DNA of 26,530 nt from positions 101,895 through 128,424 of the forward strand of contig VCMS01000211.1 in assembly GCA_022539475.1 (NCBI GenBank), read 5' to 3'. Source of the stretch: Gracilaria domingensis. Lineage: Eukaryota > Rhodophyta > Florideophyceae > Gracilariales > Gracilariaceae. The position numbers were made by a program, and so were the translations under genes. Under the pieces are notes generated by a model. That model saw only the letters and a list, made by a program, of their open reading frames with translations, searched no databases and had not been told where the DNA came from. Positions 14,534-23,237 of this stretch are shown here, in pieces. Every line of letters begins with the position of its first letter. Positions within the stretch are counted from its first letter, which is position 1.

Positions 14534-17194
14534 ATGAGCGATTTCATTTTCCAGTGCATGCTTGGCAATGATGAGGCGGATAGTGGGGCGCGTTTCCCCA
14601 CCCGTAGTCCGACTGCGAGTTCGAGCAAGTGGCAAAAGTCAGCCGTACTTGTGAAGGGGCAAGTTGGTAATAAGAAGCCTGTGCACGCCAAGGTACTAGG
14701 CGCCGGCGAAGAGACCCTGAACAAGGAACTTGAGGAGGTAGAGATGACGTCCACGAAGGGTGCAGTTCAGAAGGTTGTAGTTCCAGTGACCAAGGCGGTT
14801 TCCGCCAAGAGGCCGATTCAGGTGAAGGTTCATCGTCGCGAAGAAGAAGTTGTCGATAACGAAATTATCGGGGACGGCATTGAGACTCCAAAAAGCAAAG
14901 GAGCTGATGAATCTGAAGACGTCTTGCCGGAAAAGGAATCGTTTCATGCCCGCCAAGACGGAAAAGGACGGAAGCAACGAGCCCTACGGACTTGTGGGAT
15001 ATCTATTCCACCACCGAATGGAATAGTTGAAGCAGATGATGAAGATTGCGTGTTAACGCAGAATGGTGGGAGCAAGAACAGTCCTATCGGCACCGGAAGC
15101 GGAGAGGACGAGAATGGTTCTCGCAATGTAGCCTCTCGCTTTCCTGACTTCGCTGGTCTTGTGGACGAAGACTTTGCTGATGTTATTGCCGGTAACGAAG
15201 AGGAAGCGAAGAAGGTGCAGAATGGGTTTCACGCAGGGAGGCGTCCTTCCTCGTCATCAAGTAGCAGCATTATTGACTTGATCGGAGACGAAGCCAACCC
15301 TGGAAGGAGCGCGGCATGTGCTAATGTAGTTCGCAATCTCACCATGATGAAAGACGGTAACGCCGATTCGCAAGAAGTCGATGGTTCGGAAGACGTTGTC
15401 ATCCCTATAGACTTGGAAAAGTTTATGAGGGAGCAAGAATCGGAAATAGGTGCGATGCATGACGATGGCGTTGTTGGTCGAGCGGAGATATTCGGGGGAA
15501 GAGCGCGAGGTGGTGCTCCGTGTGAATCCAGTTATGCACAGAAGAGAAAAGGAGCGGACTCTCGACTAGGCAGGAGGAAGAGAAGGAAGCAGGAAAGGAG
15601 AGACGTGAATGAGACTTCGAATGTGGACACCAGCCCCAAGCAGCTTTGGAAGAGCATGGTGCAAGAAACTCTGGGAAGAAGCCCTGATTATTTCCGTAGC
15701 AAGAATGCTATGCTGCGAGACTTGGACATCCGTGTTAGGAAGGGAAGCATTGGCTACCCCGGCTTGAAGATTTCCGTTGCAAACTGCCCAGACCTGGAAG
15801 AAGTGTACATGCTGCGATTTAAGACGAAGGAGCTTCTTCACACCAGGGGGTCTGGGAGTTTCTCAGTGTTCAGGTCGATTGTGGGTCAGTTCGTCAGGTG
15901 GGCGATTGCAAGTGGCAAGCTTCCGTTGTTCGATGGATGGAAGCGTCTCGCACTGTTTCGCTTGCTGAAGGAGGAACACCTTGTTAGGTGTTTTGTGAAC
16001 TACTTCATTCGAATCGCCTCGTTTAACACGATTGCAAGCAAGTGCAATGTGTTGAGAATCATGTGCCAGTACGCATCCGTGCGCATGGCGGACATGGAAG
16101 ATCGTAACCAGATTGCCCGTGTTGAGATGTACCTCGGAACTGCTTTCAACGCAGCGAAGGGAGGAGCGAGGGAGAGCACTCGGAAGCTGCAGAGTGCCGA
16201 AGAACGTATCAAGAACCAAACTATCGTGTCGCGGAAGCAGATTGAGAAGGGCGTGAATGTAGCCCGATCGCAGCTGAATGGCATGATCGAATCGTTTTCC
16301 GCAACGGCATGCAAACTGTCACGACGGGCCGCGGTGAAGGAAATGATGCAAACCAAAGGTTTGCTTGACAAATGGTGCATAAACTTCCTAGCCCTCATCG
16401 CGCTCACGGGTGGGGGGCAAAGGCCCCAGGCTTACGCGAGGCTGCAATGCCCGAGCGATTTTACGCTCGATGAATGTATCGACGAAGAATTGAGAAACCC
16501 GAAAGGACTGTTCGAGATGAAGACGTTCCGGGAAAAGACCGCGCGGGCGCTCGACGTTCCGAACATCAATTTTCCGAGGTTGATAATGCCCTACGTTGCT
16601 TTCCATGTTGATCTCGTTCGTCCGATGATACTAAGGAGGAGGAAGCTGCCTTTGACCACTTCGTTTAAGAGAAACAGACCGTTGTTGTTGCATTCCCGAA
16701 CTGGTGTATTGTTGAAATCGTCGCATATTTCCCGAACCATCAAAACGTTTATGACGAGTGTACACTCTTCGCTCACCTCCGTTACGGCCATGACTCTGCG
16801 AACCAGTTTCGCCACAGCAATGCTACATGATTATCGGCGTGGGAAGTTTACGAAGGATGGGCAGGAGATGAACGAAGATAAGTTTTTAGGCTTGGTGGCC
16901 AAGCAGATGAACACTTCAGTTGAGCAGCTACGCGGTACGTACATGGCCTCTCGTAGCAGTGACTTTAAGGAGGTTACTGCCATTATGACGAAGCACTTTT
17001 GCATGATTATGGGCGAGGACTCGGGTGACGAAGACGACGGGGCTAGTGAAAGCGACGATGAACTGAGTGATAGCCAACACGGAACGGAGAAAGATAGTGT
17101 CGAGGACGAAAGCAGTGATGAGGACGTGGAGGATGAAATCGGAACCGGTGTGGGCTTATTTGAGGACGAAGAGGAATCTCAGGATGAGGATTGA
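14534..17194 (+). CDS. Tyrosine recombinase with acidic C-terminal tail
   Basis: Cuts and rejoins DNA through a covalent phosphotyrosine; such enzymes drive Crypton, DIRS and Starship-type elements. Residues 1-350 are poorly conserved-looking, with a basic nuclear-localisation patch RRKRRKQERR near 353. Residues 370-600 look like the helical core-binding region. Catalytic domain: box I LTGGGQR630PQ; a beta-type segment NRPLLLHSRTG; box II AMTLR756TSFATAML, where the usual His of HxxR is Met; and the nucleophile candidate Y803 in LRGTYM. Residues about 825-886 are Asp/Glu/Ser-rich and end naturally. ATG 14534 is the first after several stops. The ORF crosses a run of six G (16411-16417) without a break. 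It is intact, so possibly active. Family placement within eukaryotic recombinases is uncertain. Confidence 0.8.
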   Translation: MSDFIFQCMLGNDEADSGARFPTRSPTASSSKWQKSAVLVKGQVGNKKPVHAKVLGAGEETLNKELEEVEMTSTKGAVQKVVVPVTKAVSAKRPIQVKVHRREEEVVDNEIIGDGIETPKSKGADESEDVLPEKESFHARQDGKGRKQRALRTCGISIPPPNGIVEADDEDCVLTQNGGSKNSPIGTGSGEDENGSRNVASRFPDFAGLVDEDFADVIAGNEEEAKKVQNGFHAGRRPSSSSSSSIIDLIGDEANPGRSAACANVVRNLTMMKDGNADSQEVDGSEDVVIPIDLEKFMREQESEIGAMHDDGVVGRAEIFGGRARGGAPCESSYAQKRKGADSRLGRRKRRKQERRDVNETSNVDTSPKQLWKSMVQETLGRSPDYFRSKNAMLRDLDIRVRKGSIGYPGLKISVANCPDLEEVYMLRFKTKELLHTRGSGSFSVFRSIVGQFVRWAIASGKLPLFDGWKRLALFRLLKEEHLVRCFVNYFIRIASFNTIASKCNVLRIMCQYASVRMADMEDRNQIARVEMYLGTAFNAAKGGARESTRKLQSAEERIKNQTIVSRKQIEKGVNVARSQLNGMIESFSATACKLSRRAAVKEMMQTKGLLDKWCINFLALIALTGGGQRPQAYARLQCPSDFTLDECIDEELRNPKGLFEMKTFREKTARALDVPNINFPRLIMPYVAFHVDLVRPMILRRRKLPLTTSFKRNRPLLLHSRTGVLLKSSHISRTIKTFMTSVHSSLTSVTAMTLRTSFATAMLHDYRRGKFTKDGQEMNEDKFLGLVAKQMNTSVEQLRGTYMASRSSDFKEVTAIMTKHFCMIMGEDSGDEDDGASESDDELSDSQHGTEKDSVEDESSDEDVEDEIGTGVGLFEDEEESQDED

Positions 17195-17442
17195 AATGAA
17201 TCGAGGGTGGAGACGAAGGAGAAAGAAATCGTGTGAGAGAGAAAATATTGTGGTGAACAATGAAGATTCCGGCCGCAGAATCATACAGTGGTCGCGTTCA
17301 TGTTAGGTGAGAAAAGTAAATCCCGAGCCATGCCAATTCAGAAAAGAATGATCAATTGTCTTTGTCAGCTGCCGAGTTATAAGATAAAGTTGAGTGCAAT
17401 CGTCTTTCAAAGAGAGTAAACCGGTGAGAAAGCCGAGCAGTT
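17195..17442. other. Short spacer, nothing recognised
   Basis: No gene or repeat was seen between the recombinase stop and the tandem repeat. Its purine-rich start is a continuation of the acidic-tail codon composition. Confidence 0.3.
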
Positions 17443-18006
17443 CCAAGAACACTGGCGAACTGCGCTGGCTAAGCGATATAGCTAACCGATATGCAAGTGT
17501 TTGTGGTCTGTAGGCAGTTGGTGAAGGATTGGTTCATAATATCGAGCCAGTCCTAGCAGACCTTCGTTGTTTTCCTTCGGCGGAGGTGGTTCAAAGTAGA
17601 GTAACTCCTCCTCGTAGTGTACCTGACAGCGAAACCCCAAGAACACTGGCGAACTGCGTTGGCTAAGCGATATAGCTAACCGATATGCAAGTATTTGTGG
17701 TCTGTAGGCAGTTGGTGAAGGATTGGTTCATAATATCGAGCCAGTCCTAGCAGACCTTCGTTTTTTTCCTTCGGCGGAGGTGGTTCAAAGTAGAGTAACT
17801 CCTCCTCGTAGTGTACCTGACAGCGAAACCCCAAGAACACTGGCAAACTGCGTTGGCTAAGCGATATAGCTAACCAATATGCAAGTGTTTGTGGCTGGTA
17901 GGCAGATGGTGAAGTAGAGGTTCATAATATCGAGCAGACCTTCGTTGTTTTCCTTCGACGCAGCTGGTTCAATGTAGTGGAACGCTTCCCCCTGACAGCG
18001 AAACCC
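17443..18006. repeat. 194-bp tandem repeat, three copies
   Basis: Units start CCAAGAACACTGGCGAACTG at 17443, 17637 and 17831 (period 194). The first two are almost identical; the third is shorter and diverged, with small deletions. On the minus strand units 1 and 2 each contain the same open segment, from GFRCQVHYEEELLYFEPPPP to LPTDHKHLHIG and a stop, so the repeat is probably a duplicated gene end rather than plain satellite DNA. The period is not a multiple of three. Confidence 0.9.
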
Positions 18007-18236
18007 GTTCTCGTACGTATAGGTTATTGTGCAAGACCGTGTCGAGCGATAGTGGATCGAGGCGAATGCTTGCCCGATCGAAACGAGGCCAAGCATTGAG
18101 GCGAGGTCCGCAATATCGCTTGGCTCGGTGCTGTGTAACAAGCTGCTTGTAGGAAAGGACTTATGTCCAATGGATTCGGTACAAGTTCGATACTGAGAGC
18201 GACAAGGACATGAAACGGTCATGTTCTCGTAGTCGA
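17857..18236 (-). pseudogene. Relic or exon of an unrecognised gene attached to repeat copy 3
   Basis: Minus-strand frame reading VFILDYENMTVSCPCRSQ, then IADLASMLGLVSIGQAFASI, ITYTYENGFRCQ, and continuing into repeat copy 3 (KENNEGLLD) before a 10-nt deletion relative to copies 1 and 2 throws it out of frame. Immediately upstream is GGTAG and an AAAG|GTGAGAG 42 nt further, so a tiny intron is conceivable. Copies 1 and 2 preserve what looks like the intact end of this protein. Family unknown; it may be a decaying gene whose last exon was amplified. Confidence 0.35.
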
Positions 18237-18473
18237 GTATGAAAACCTACCACTTTTGCGAATATAATTTTCAGCTTATTGCTCTCACCTTTCTAGAGCA
18301 ATATCCAGATCTGGTGCATGGACCCGTAGCAATAACTACAATATTGGTTGTGGTCCTGTCCGACAAAATATCATATTGTATGATACATAGACTCACTTGT
18401 GCCATGGCGTCACCCCTCCCTGATCCTCGATTGAAATAGTGAAAGGGATCGAGACCATCTTTTGATGCTTTCA

Positions 18474-18800
18474 AAAACTCCCATTAATATCAAAGTTGAC
18501 CAAAACAAGTTCGTTTAGGTAGCACAAGTAGAGCTCGAGGCAATGAGGTAGAACAAACTTTTTTTGCTTTTGTTGAATTCAATTTTGGGATTTAGAGACG
18601 AGCTGTGGCTGTACAATGATCAGGTTCTTCTGTCTGATCCTTCCCACTATGTTGTCCAGAATGTGAAGTATGCCAAGTAGCTGCGCTTCTCCATAACGAT
18701 CGGCGTTCTCGAAAGAACCATCGCTATTCCGTAATTCACTTCCGTTGAATAATATATGCGTTCTACAGCAAACCTGGTGAGCCAAGTCGTATGCAACTGT
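18474..18800 (-). pseudogene. Coding relic with one in-frame stop
   Basis: One minus-strand frame reads TVAYDLAHQVCCRTHILF, ELRNSDGSFENADRYGEAQL, LGILHILDNIVGRIRQKN, LIIVQPQLVSKSQN, then TGA (18579-18581), and in the same frame FVLPHCLELYLCYLNELVLV to a stop at 18471. The flow is that of a globular protein and faintly recalls C-terminal parts of KDZ-type elements. A CTCCTAAACAG acceptor-like sequence precedes it. Together with 17857-18236 it may be remains of one leftward multi-exon gene. Confidence 0.3.
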
Positions 18801-18894
18801 TTAGGAGAAGGGGTAATATGCTTGGTGTTAGCAAATCATAGACAGCATTATGTTGGTCTGCTCCGCACCATCTCCCTAATCTTCTGTGCTATGT

Positions 18895-21800
18895 TTACCC
18901 TTGTTTCTGGCACTTCATCATGGACAACAGATCTCTCGCTCGCGCCATGCAACGTTCCCACTCTTCCCGAAGATGCTTATCCTTGTGTTGTTTGGCGAGA
19001 GAGATACCTTCCACCACTATATCCGGCATGGCAACAGAAGTGGGCACAACTGCTGTCGGTGAACCGCGTTGACGTACCAAAGAAGGGCCCGCCACAGGGC
19101 CCGGAACCGCAGTGGACAATGTGGGCTTCGTTGTGTTGAAGGCTACAATCTGAAGTTCACGATACCTTTTGACGGCCATTGGGGTGAGCAAGGTGAGATA
19201 GGATTCCATATTTGCGGGGTCTCTAGATTCGCGGATAGCTTTGTTAATTTCACTCGTATCCAACACAGCTCGAATGACATCACTCTTAGCAGGTGAGGGG
19301 GAAGCTCCCATATCCAGCGACAATAGTCCATTGAGAACACCAATGAGGGCCTTGCGCACCGGCAAGGAAGGGTCCGGTACTGCACGAAGTGGCAATGAGA
19401 TCTTGTTCTGTGACGAAATTGGTGGAACGATTTGCATTGGCGGTTTCAAGGTGTTCACCGGTATTACGGTTTGTGAAAAATCCATTTGCGAGGGTGCGTT
19501 TGGAAGTTGTGTGATCTGCAGATCCCGTTTAAGCTTCTTATGAGATGGGTGCGGCATGAAATCATCGTTGTCATTCCCAACAAATGGTATGTCGCACCGG
19601 GAAGGTTGTGAGGACGGTGGTGTAAAAGCTGGCACGGATGGCGGGGCTTCGGCAGGATCACAATTCTTTTTCTCATCAGACCGAAAAGCACCGAGGTTGG
19701 TACACTTGTTCGCAGGTTCACTCTTCTCATTCTGGCCATAAGGAGCCGCTGGCACGTTTGGAGTCGTCTCGGTACTTTCACGGTTCGTTTTCTGTGCAGA
19801 TACAGACGGTCCTTCAATTGCAAGGCGAGAAGAATCGTGCGCGTTTGATGATGACGTAGTAGAGCGCTTTGGCACTGGTGGTATGGGCCAGTGAAACGTT
19901 CGTGCTGGAGCGGCATCGGTCGGGTTAGCCCGGTACATGGTCTTGAAGGCGCGAAGTCTTTTGTGGATATCATTTGTGTACTTGCGGAATGTGTAGTCTC
20001 CGTAGCAGCCTTCGAGATAGCGTTGAGCGGCATTTGGGGAAAACGAAAGAAATGGAGCTGTGTCACGGCACACCAGAGAGGCGTGATAGGTGACATAGAA
20101 GCCGCATTCAACATTTGTCTGCAACGGTTTGCGAATCGTGTCAAAAGACAAACGCTCTTTGAGAGCCTGAGCCGTTAGCTCTCGCTTTCCAGGGTAGCAA
20201 GCGCAGAGGAATTCGATAAGGTTCTGCGCCATACTCTGATGCAGAGATTGCTTCGGACCCATGCTGTCCAGCCAATAGAGCCTCGCTTTTGTAGCATTCG
20301 CATTATCTTGTGAGGAAACGTTGCGAATTGGAGAAGAACTTTGGTTTTCTAGCTCGTTGAACAGGGTTGGAAGGGAACATACAACTGCTAATGACCAGTG
20401 ATTGTTTCCACAAATGGGGAGCATGGTGATCTGAGTTTCCCACACAGCGTCATGAGGGTTGACAGTGTTTCTTTTATATCTTCCGACCTTGTCTCGCAGT
20501 TGCTCTTTATTACTCTTCGCCAAGGTATGGTACGGTTTCTCAAACCATCCAGATAAGTACGCAGAATCCAAGATATATATGTCATTCATAGTCTGTGTGG
20601 ACCAATTGTTGAGGAAGTACAACGTAAAAACAACTGCCTCGTCAGTAGCCATTGAAAGTTTCTCGATACGACTCGAGTCTTCATTCCATAAGGTAAAGGT
20701 CTTTTGTAACACGCTGCCGTTCAGAATCGTAGCGACGTCCGAGTACTTGCTAGTGTCCAGTTTGACCACCGCTCGTGTCACTAGATCCGCAAGATCAAAT
20801 AATTTGGGGGCCTTACCACGCTTGCTCTTCTCTTTGAGCTCTTCTCGCACGAGCGAAAGCACTTCCAGCTTGTCTTCGCCGACATCCAATGCAATTGTTC
20901 CCGGTCCACTGTTCTTTACGGCTTCCTTCTTGATTCGATCCACTTCCTCTTTGACCTTACCCTCCAGTTGGTCTACGAGCGTCATCGTCCCGATCTGTTC
21001 CCAATTCAGATAATCTTCCCATCCTGGAGGGGGATCCTTGAGTCGTGGTGATTCATTCTCGCTTCGCCTCCTCTTTCGTCCCCGCTTCTTTCCATCTGTC
21101 TCATTGCCAGCTGTGTCCGAAAACACGCACGTGAATGGGAAGCCACTCTTTCTTCGTGCAACCCATAGTGCTACTGTGTTCTTGATTTTTTGCACTGACC
21201 AGTTGCGCACGGTGTTCAACGAACTCTTGTTGAACCTCGTTGGGCCGGTTGCCTCCAGATAGCACAGGTCCTCTAACACATCAGCTTTCAACAACCGTTC
21301 TGCTCCGGTCATGTACCCCTTTTTCGTCGGGTCTGCCGGGCTGTCTTCAATAAAACCGATGGCAAATTTATGCCGACCTTCCGCGTCTTCTCTGAGGTCT
21401 GCATACGTGGCAAGCAACTTGTTCTGCGTCATGGCAGACATCTTCATCTTCTTCCCCGACTCGAGAATACGCTGCTGCTCTTGCCACACCCAGTACTCCT
21501 TGAGCCGGCCGAACAATCCCACCTGTTGCATGATATCATACGGTGCCGGGCGAGGGTTCGTAGTCTCCACATGGTAAGCCAAAATTGGCTCATGGATTGC
21601 CATATGTAGATTGTTGCCGAACTCTTCCAGGTCTCGTACATCGATTACCTGGTAGGGTAGGAAATGTAAGTGCTTGACGAGTGAGGCCAAAAGCAGTCCG
21701 TGCCCTCCGCTAACGACCATCAATTTCCCGTACATCGTCTTCTGTACTCCTCTGATCACGAGAAGAGGCTGGCTCATTTGATAGCTTGCGGGTGCTCCCA

Positions 21801-22170
21801 TTTCTTGTGAAAGAAGTTGAAGATAAGCCATGGACGAATAGCGGCCGATAATAGGGCCGACGAAAAGGTCAATACTGGCCAAATAGATAGGGCTACATCG
21901 CGCTTCGATAATGCGGTCATAGACCTTCTTCGAAAATCTCTGATGCGGCATGACGCGTAAGCATCGGTATTCTTCAATGTTGTGTTGAACTCGTGGTACG
22001 CGGAGAGGGCTAGGGATGAGGTTGTTGCGCAATAAAGAAGCGTGAGGTAGGATAGGATTTGTGTGAGGATACGGCACGCGCACCTGCGAGCGGCATGAAG
22101 AGCGCATGGGAGATCGAGAGGTAAGCGACGACGGTTGAAAATGTGTGTAAAAAGCAGCGGCATTTCCCAA
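18895..22170 (-). CDS. Fusion protein: possible ParB-like N-terminus plus Ulp1/C48 cysteine protease
   Basis: The C48 domain should cleave SUMO-like tags or a polyprotein. Numbered from 22170: H591 in NNHWSLAVV, D635 in YWLDSMG, Q684 and C689 in LQTNVECGFYV give a complete H-D-Q-C set, so it looks active. The frame opens with TTG at 22170; usable ATGs are 22107 and 21951, and 21951 (residue 74) is preferred because recognisable sequence starts there. Residues 90-200 resemble a ParB-type fold: PLLVIRGV, KLMVVSGGHGLLLASLV (where GxRRxxA is usual), PYQVIDVRDLEEF, then MAIHEP in place of the ENxxR helix. This part is inference. A basic patch KKRGRKRRRSENE near 383 suggests nuclear location. The last 300 residues are Pro/Ser-rich and disordered. 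It diverges from the 601-residue gene, sharing the spacer 22.2-23.2 kb. Confidence 0.75.
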   Translation of the reverse strand: MGNAAAFYTHFQPSSLTSRSPMRSSCRSQVRVPYPHTNPILPHASLLRNNLIPSPLRVPRVQHNIEEYRCLRVMPHQRFSKKVYDRIIEARCSPIYLASIDLFVGPIIGRYSSMAYLQLLSQEMGAPASYQMSQPLLVIRGVQKTMYGKLMVVSGGHGLLLASLVKHLHFLPYQVIDVRDLEEFGNNLHMAIHEPILAYHVETTNPRPAPYDIMQQVGLFGRLKEYWVWQEQQRILESGKKMKMSAMTQNKLLATYADLREDAEGRHKFAIGFIEDSPADPTKKGYMTGAERLLKADVLEDLCYLEATGPTRFNKSSLNTVRNWSVQKIKNTVALWVARRKSGFPFTCVFSDTAGNETDGKKRGRKRRRSENESPRLKDPPPGWEDYLNWEQIGTMTLVDQLEGKVKEEVDRIKKEAVKNSGPGTIALDVGEDKLEVLSLVREELKEKSKRGKAPKLFDLADLVTRAVVKLDTSKYSDVATILNGSVLQKTFTLWNEDSSRIEKLSMATDEAVVFTLYFLNNWSTQTMNDIYILDSAYLSGWFEKPYHTLAKSNKEQLRDKVGRYKRNTVNPHDAVWETQITMLPICGNNHWSLAVVCSLPTLFNELENQSSSPIRNVSSQDNANATKARLYWLDSMGPKQSLHQSMAQNLIEFLCACYPGKRELTAQALKERLSFDTIRKPLQTNVECGFYVTYHASLVCRDTAPFLSFSPNAAQRYLEGCYGDYTFRKYTNDIHKRLRAFKTMYRANPTDAAPARTFHWPIPPVPKRSTTSSSNAHDSSRLAIEGPSVSAQKTNRESTETTPNVPAAPYGQNEKSEPANKCTNLGAFRSDEKKNCDPAEAPPSVPAFTPPSSQPSRCDIPFVGNDNDDFMPHPSHKKLKRDLQITQLPNAPSQMDFSQTVIPVNTLKPPMQIVPPISSQNKISLPLRAVPDPSLPVRKALIGVLNGLLSLDMGASPSPAKSDVIRAVLDTSEINKAIRESRDPANMESYLTLLTPMAVKRYRELQIVAFNTTKPTLSTAVPGPVAGPSLVRQRGSPTAVVPTSVAMPDIVVEGISLAKQHKDKHLREEWERCMARARDLLSMMKCQKQG

Positions 22171-22322
22171 AAAACTTTTTCAAAAAAACGAAACGGAGGG
22201 AAGTATACCTCACATACAGCCATATTTCAGCGGTGCTGGCTTTATGTGCCAACATTGCAACACGTCATGCGATCATCCTTACAGTGCAGCACTTGTCCAT
22301 GGTTTGGTTTGGTAAACAGAAG

Positions 22323-22341
22323 TGCAGGAATGTCTCCTGCA
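22323..22341. repeat. Variant copy of the TGCAGGA-TCCTGCA palindrome
   Basis: TGCAGGAATGTCTCCTGCA keeps both 7-bp arms. It lies in the divergent promoter region between the protease and the 601-residue protein genes. Confidence 0.8.
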
Positions 22342-22506
22342 ATCGTGCGGTGCTTTGATATGATGAGGGCATTTATTTCAATTTTTTCAGTGTAAAAAAC
22401 GAGGGTGAGCCCCTTAACGGAGATGGCGACGGAGCGACGGGAGAGAACGCGACTCTCAATGTATAGCCAAAATCACAGCTGATACACGTAGAACAGCGAC
22501 AAATGT

Positions 22507-22573
22507 GTACATGCGATAAACGTGTACTCCTGTACAAAAAGACACGTGTTGTCTGTCTTACGCTGTATATAAA
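22507..22573 (+). promoter_or_regulatory. GTAC cluster, CACGTG box and TATA box
   Basis: Three GTAC cores (22507, 22524, 22532), then ACACGTGT (22542-22549) and TATATAAA (22566-22573), in a layout repeated at 22.9, 25.98 and 26.2 kb. It could start transcription toward the 601-residue gene or of a short non-coding RNA. Confidence 0.5.
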
Positions 22574-22740
22574 GCGATTCTCGGGCAGCGCACGGCCGAG
22601 CTGGGCAACTCCCTTAAATGCTGCTGGGGCGTTTTTTTCAAACTGTTACGTACAAAAAACTGTGGTCCGGCCACAGGAACAAATCGCACTCGTGACGTGA
22701 TTGCGAACAAACGCAAGCATTGCTGCCAACCGGCTGCTGA

Positions 22741-22886
22741 AAACCGATGAAGCTGATGACAGTGTAAGCGCGGCTCAGAATGCAGGAAAGATTCCTGCAA
22801 ACCGATGAAGCTGATGACAGTGTAAGCGAAGCTCAGAATGCAGGAAAGATTCCTGCAAACCGATGAAGATGACTGACATTGTAAGG
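22741..22886. repeat. 58-bp tandem repeat carrying the 19-bp palindrome
   Basis: Units begin AAACCGATGAAGCTGATGAC at 22741 and 22799, with a partial third at 22857 (2.5 copies). Units 1 and 2 each end in TGCAGGAAAGATTCCTGCA (22781-22799 and 22839-22857), a perfect 8-bp-arm palindrome around AGA. The repeated binding-site-like motif sits 350-450 bp upstream of the 601-residue gene. Confidence 0.9.
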
Positions 22887-22907
22887 TGCATTCGCAGTAC
22901 ACAGAGA

Positions 22908-22932
22908 ACACGTGTGCTTCTAGTCTATATAA
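22908..22932 (+). promoter_or_regulatory. Second CACGTG plus TATA module
   Basis: ACACGTGT (22908-22915) and TATATAA (22926-22932), 306 bp before the ATG at 23238. Downstream words CGGGCA and GCTGG followed by GAACTCC echo those after the TATA box at 22566, so the two are diverged copies. Confidence 0.5.
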
Positions 22933-23237
22933 CGTGGGTCACGGGCAACATGGAGGTGTGCTGGCGAACTCCGTCGACGGCTCATGGGCCACTATGTAGC
23001 AAAGATTATGTCCAAAAACTGGGGTAAGGCTGCATGAATATTTCGGTGAAGCTCGTACGGTTCAGTGGGCAGTGCTCAACGTCAGCTTCGCTCCGCGTTT
23101 GCCGTTGTCACCATCGGCGTTCATTATCAGCAAGTTGGCGTTGCTAGATACTTGTTATCTCGTCCTGTAGGCTCCAGGTGCATCGACGCTTCGGTCGTGA
23201 GCAGTGAGAAGTGGTGTGACTGTGGAAACGTGTTCCA

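Noticed and set aside
16000..16407. 135-codon minus-strand ORF inside the recombinase
   Set aside because: Lies within the recombinase core-binding and catalytic region; shadow of the real frame.
19464..20144. 226-codon minus-strand ORF in another frame
   Set aside because: It overlaps the protease domain and disordered tail of the well-supported 18895-22170 gene; a shadow frame.
22741..22886. CRISPR array
   Set aside because: The 58-bp units are contiguous without unique spacers, and the setting is eukaryotic.
22558..22911. 117-codon minus-strand ORF
   Set aside because: Consists of the 58-bp tandem repeat translated; no independent support.
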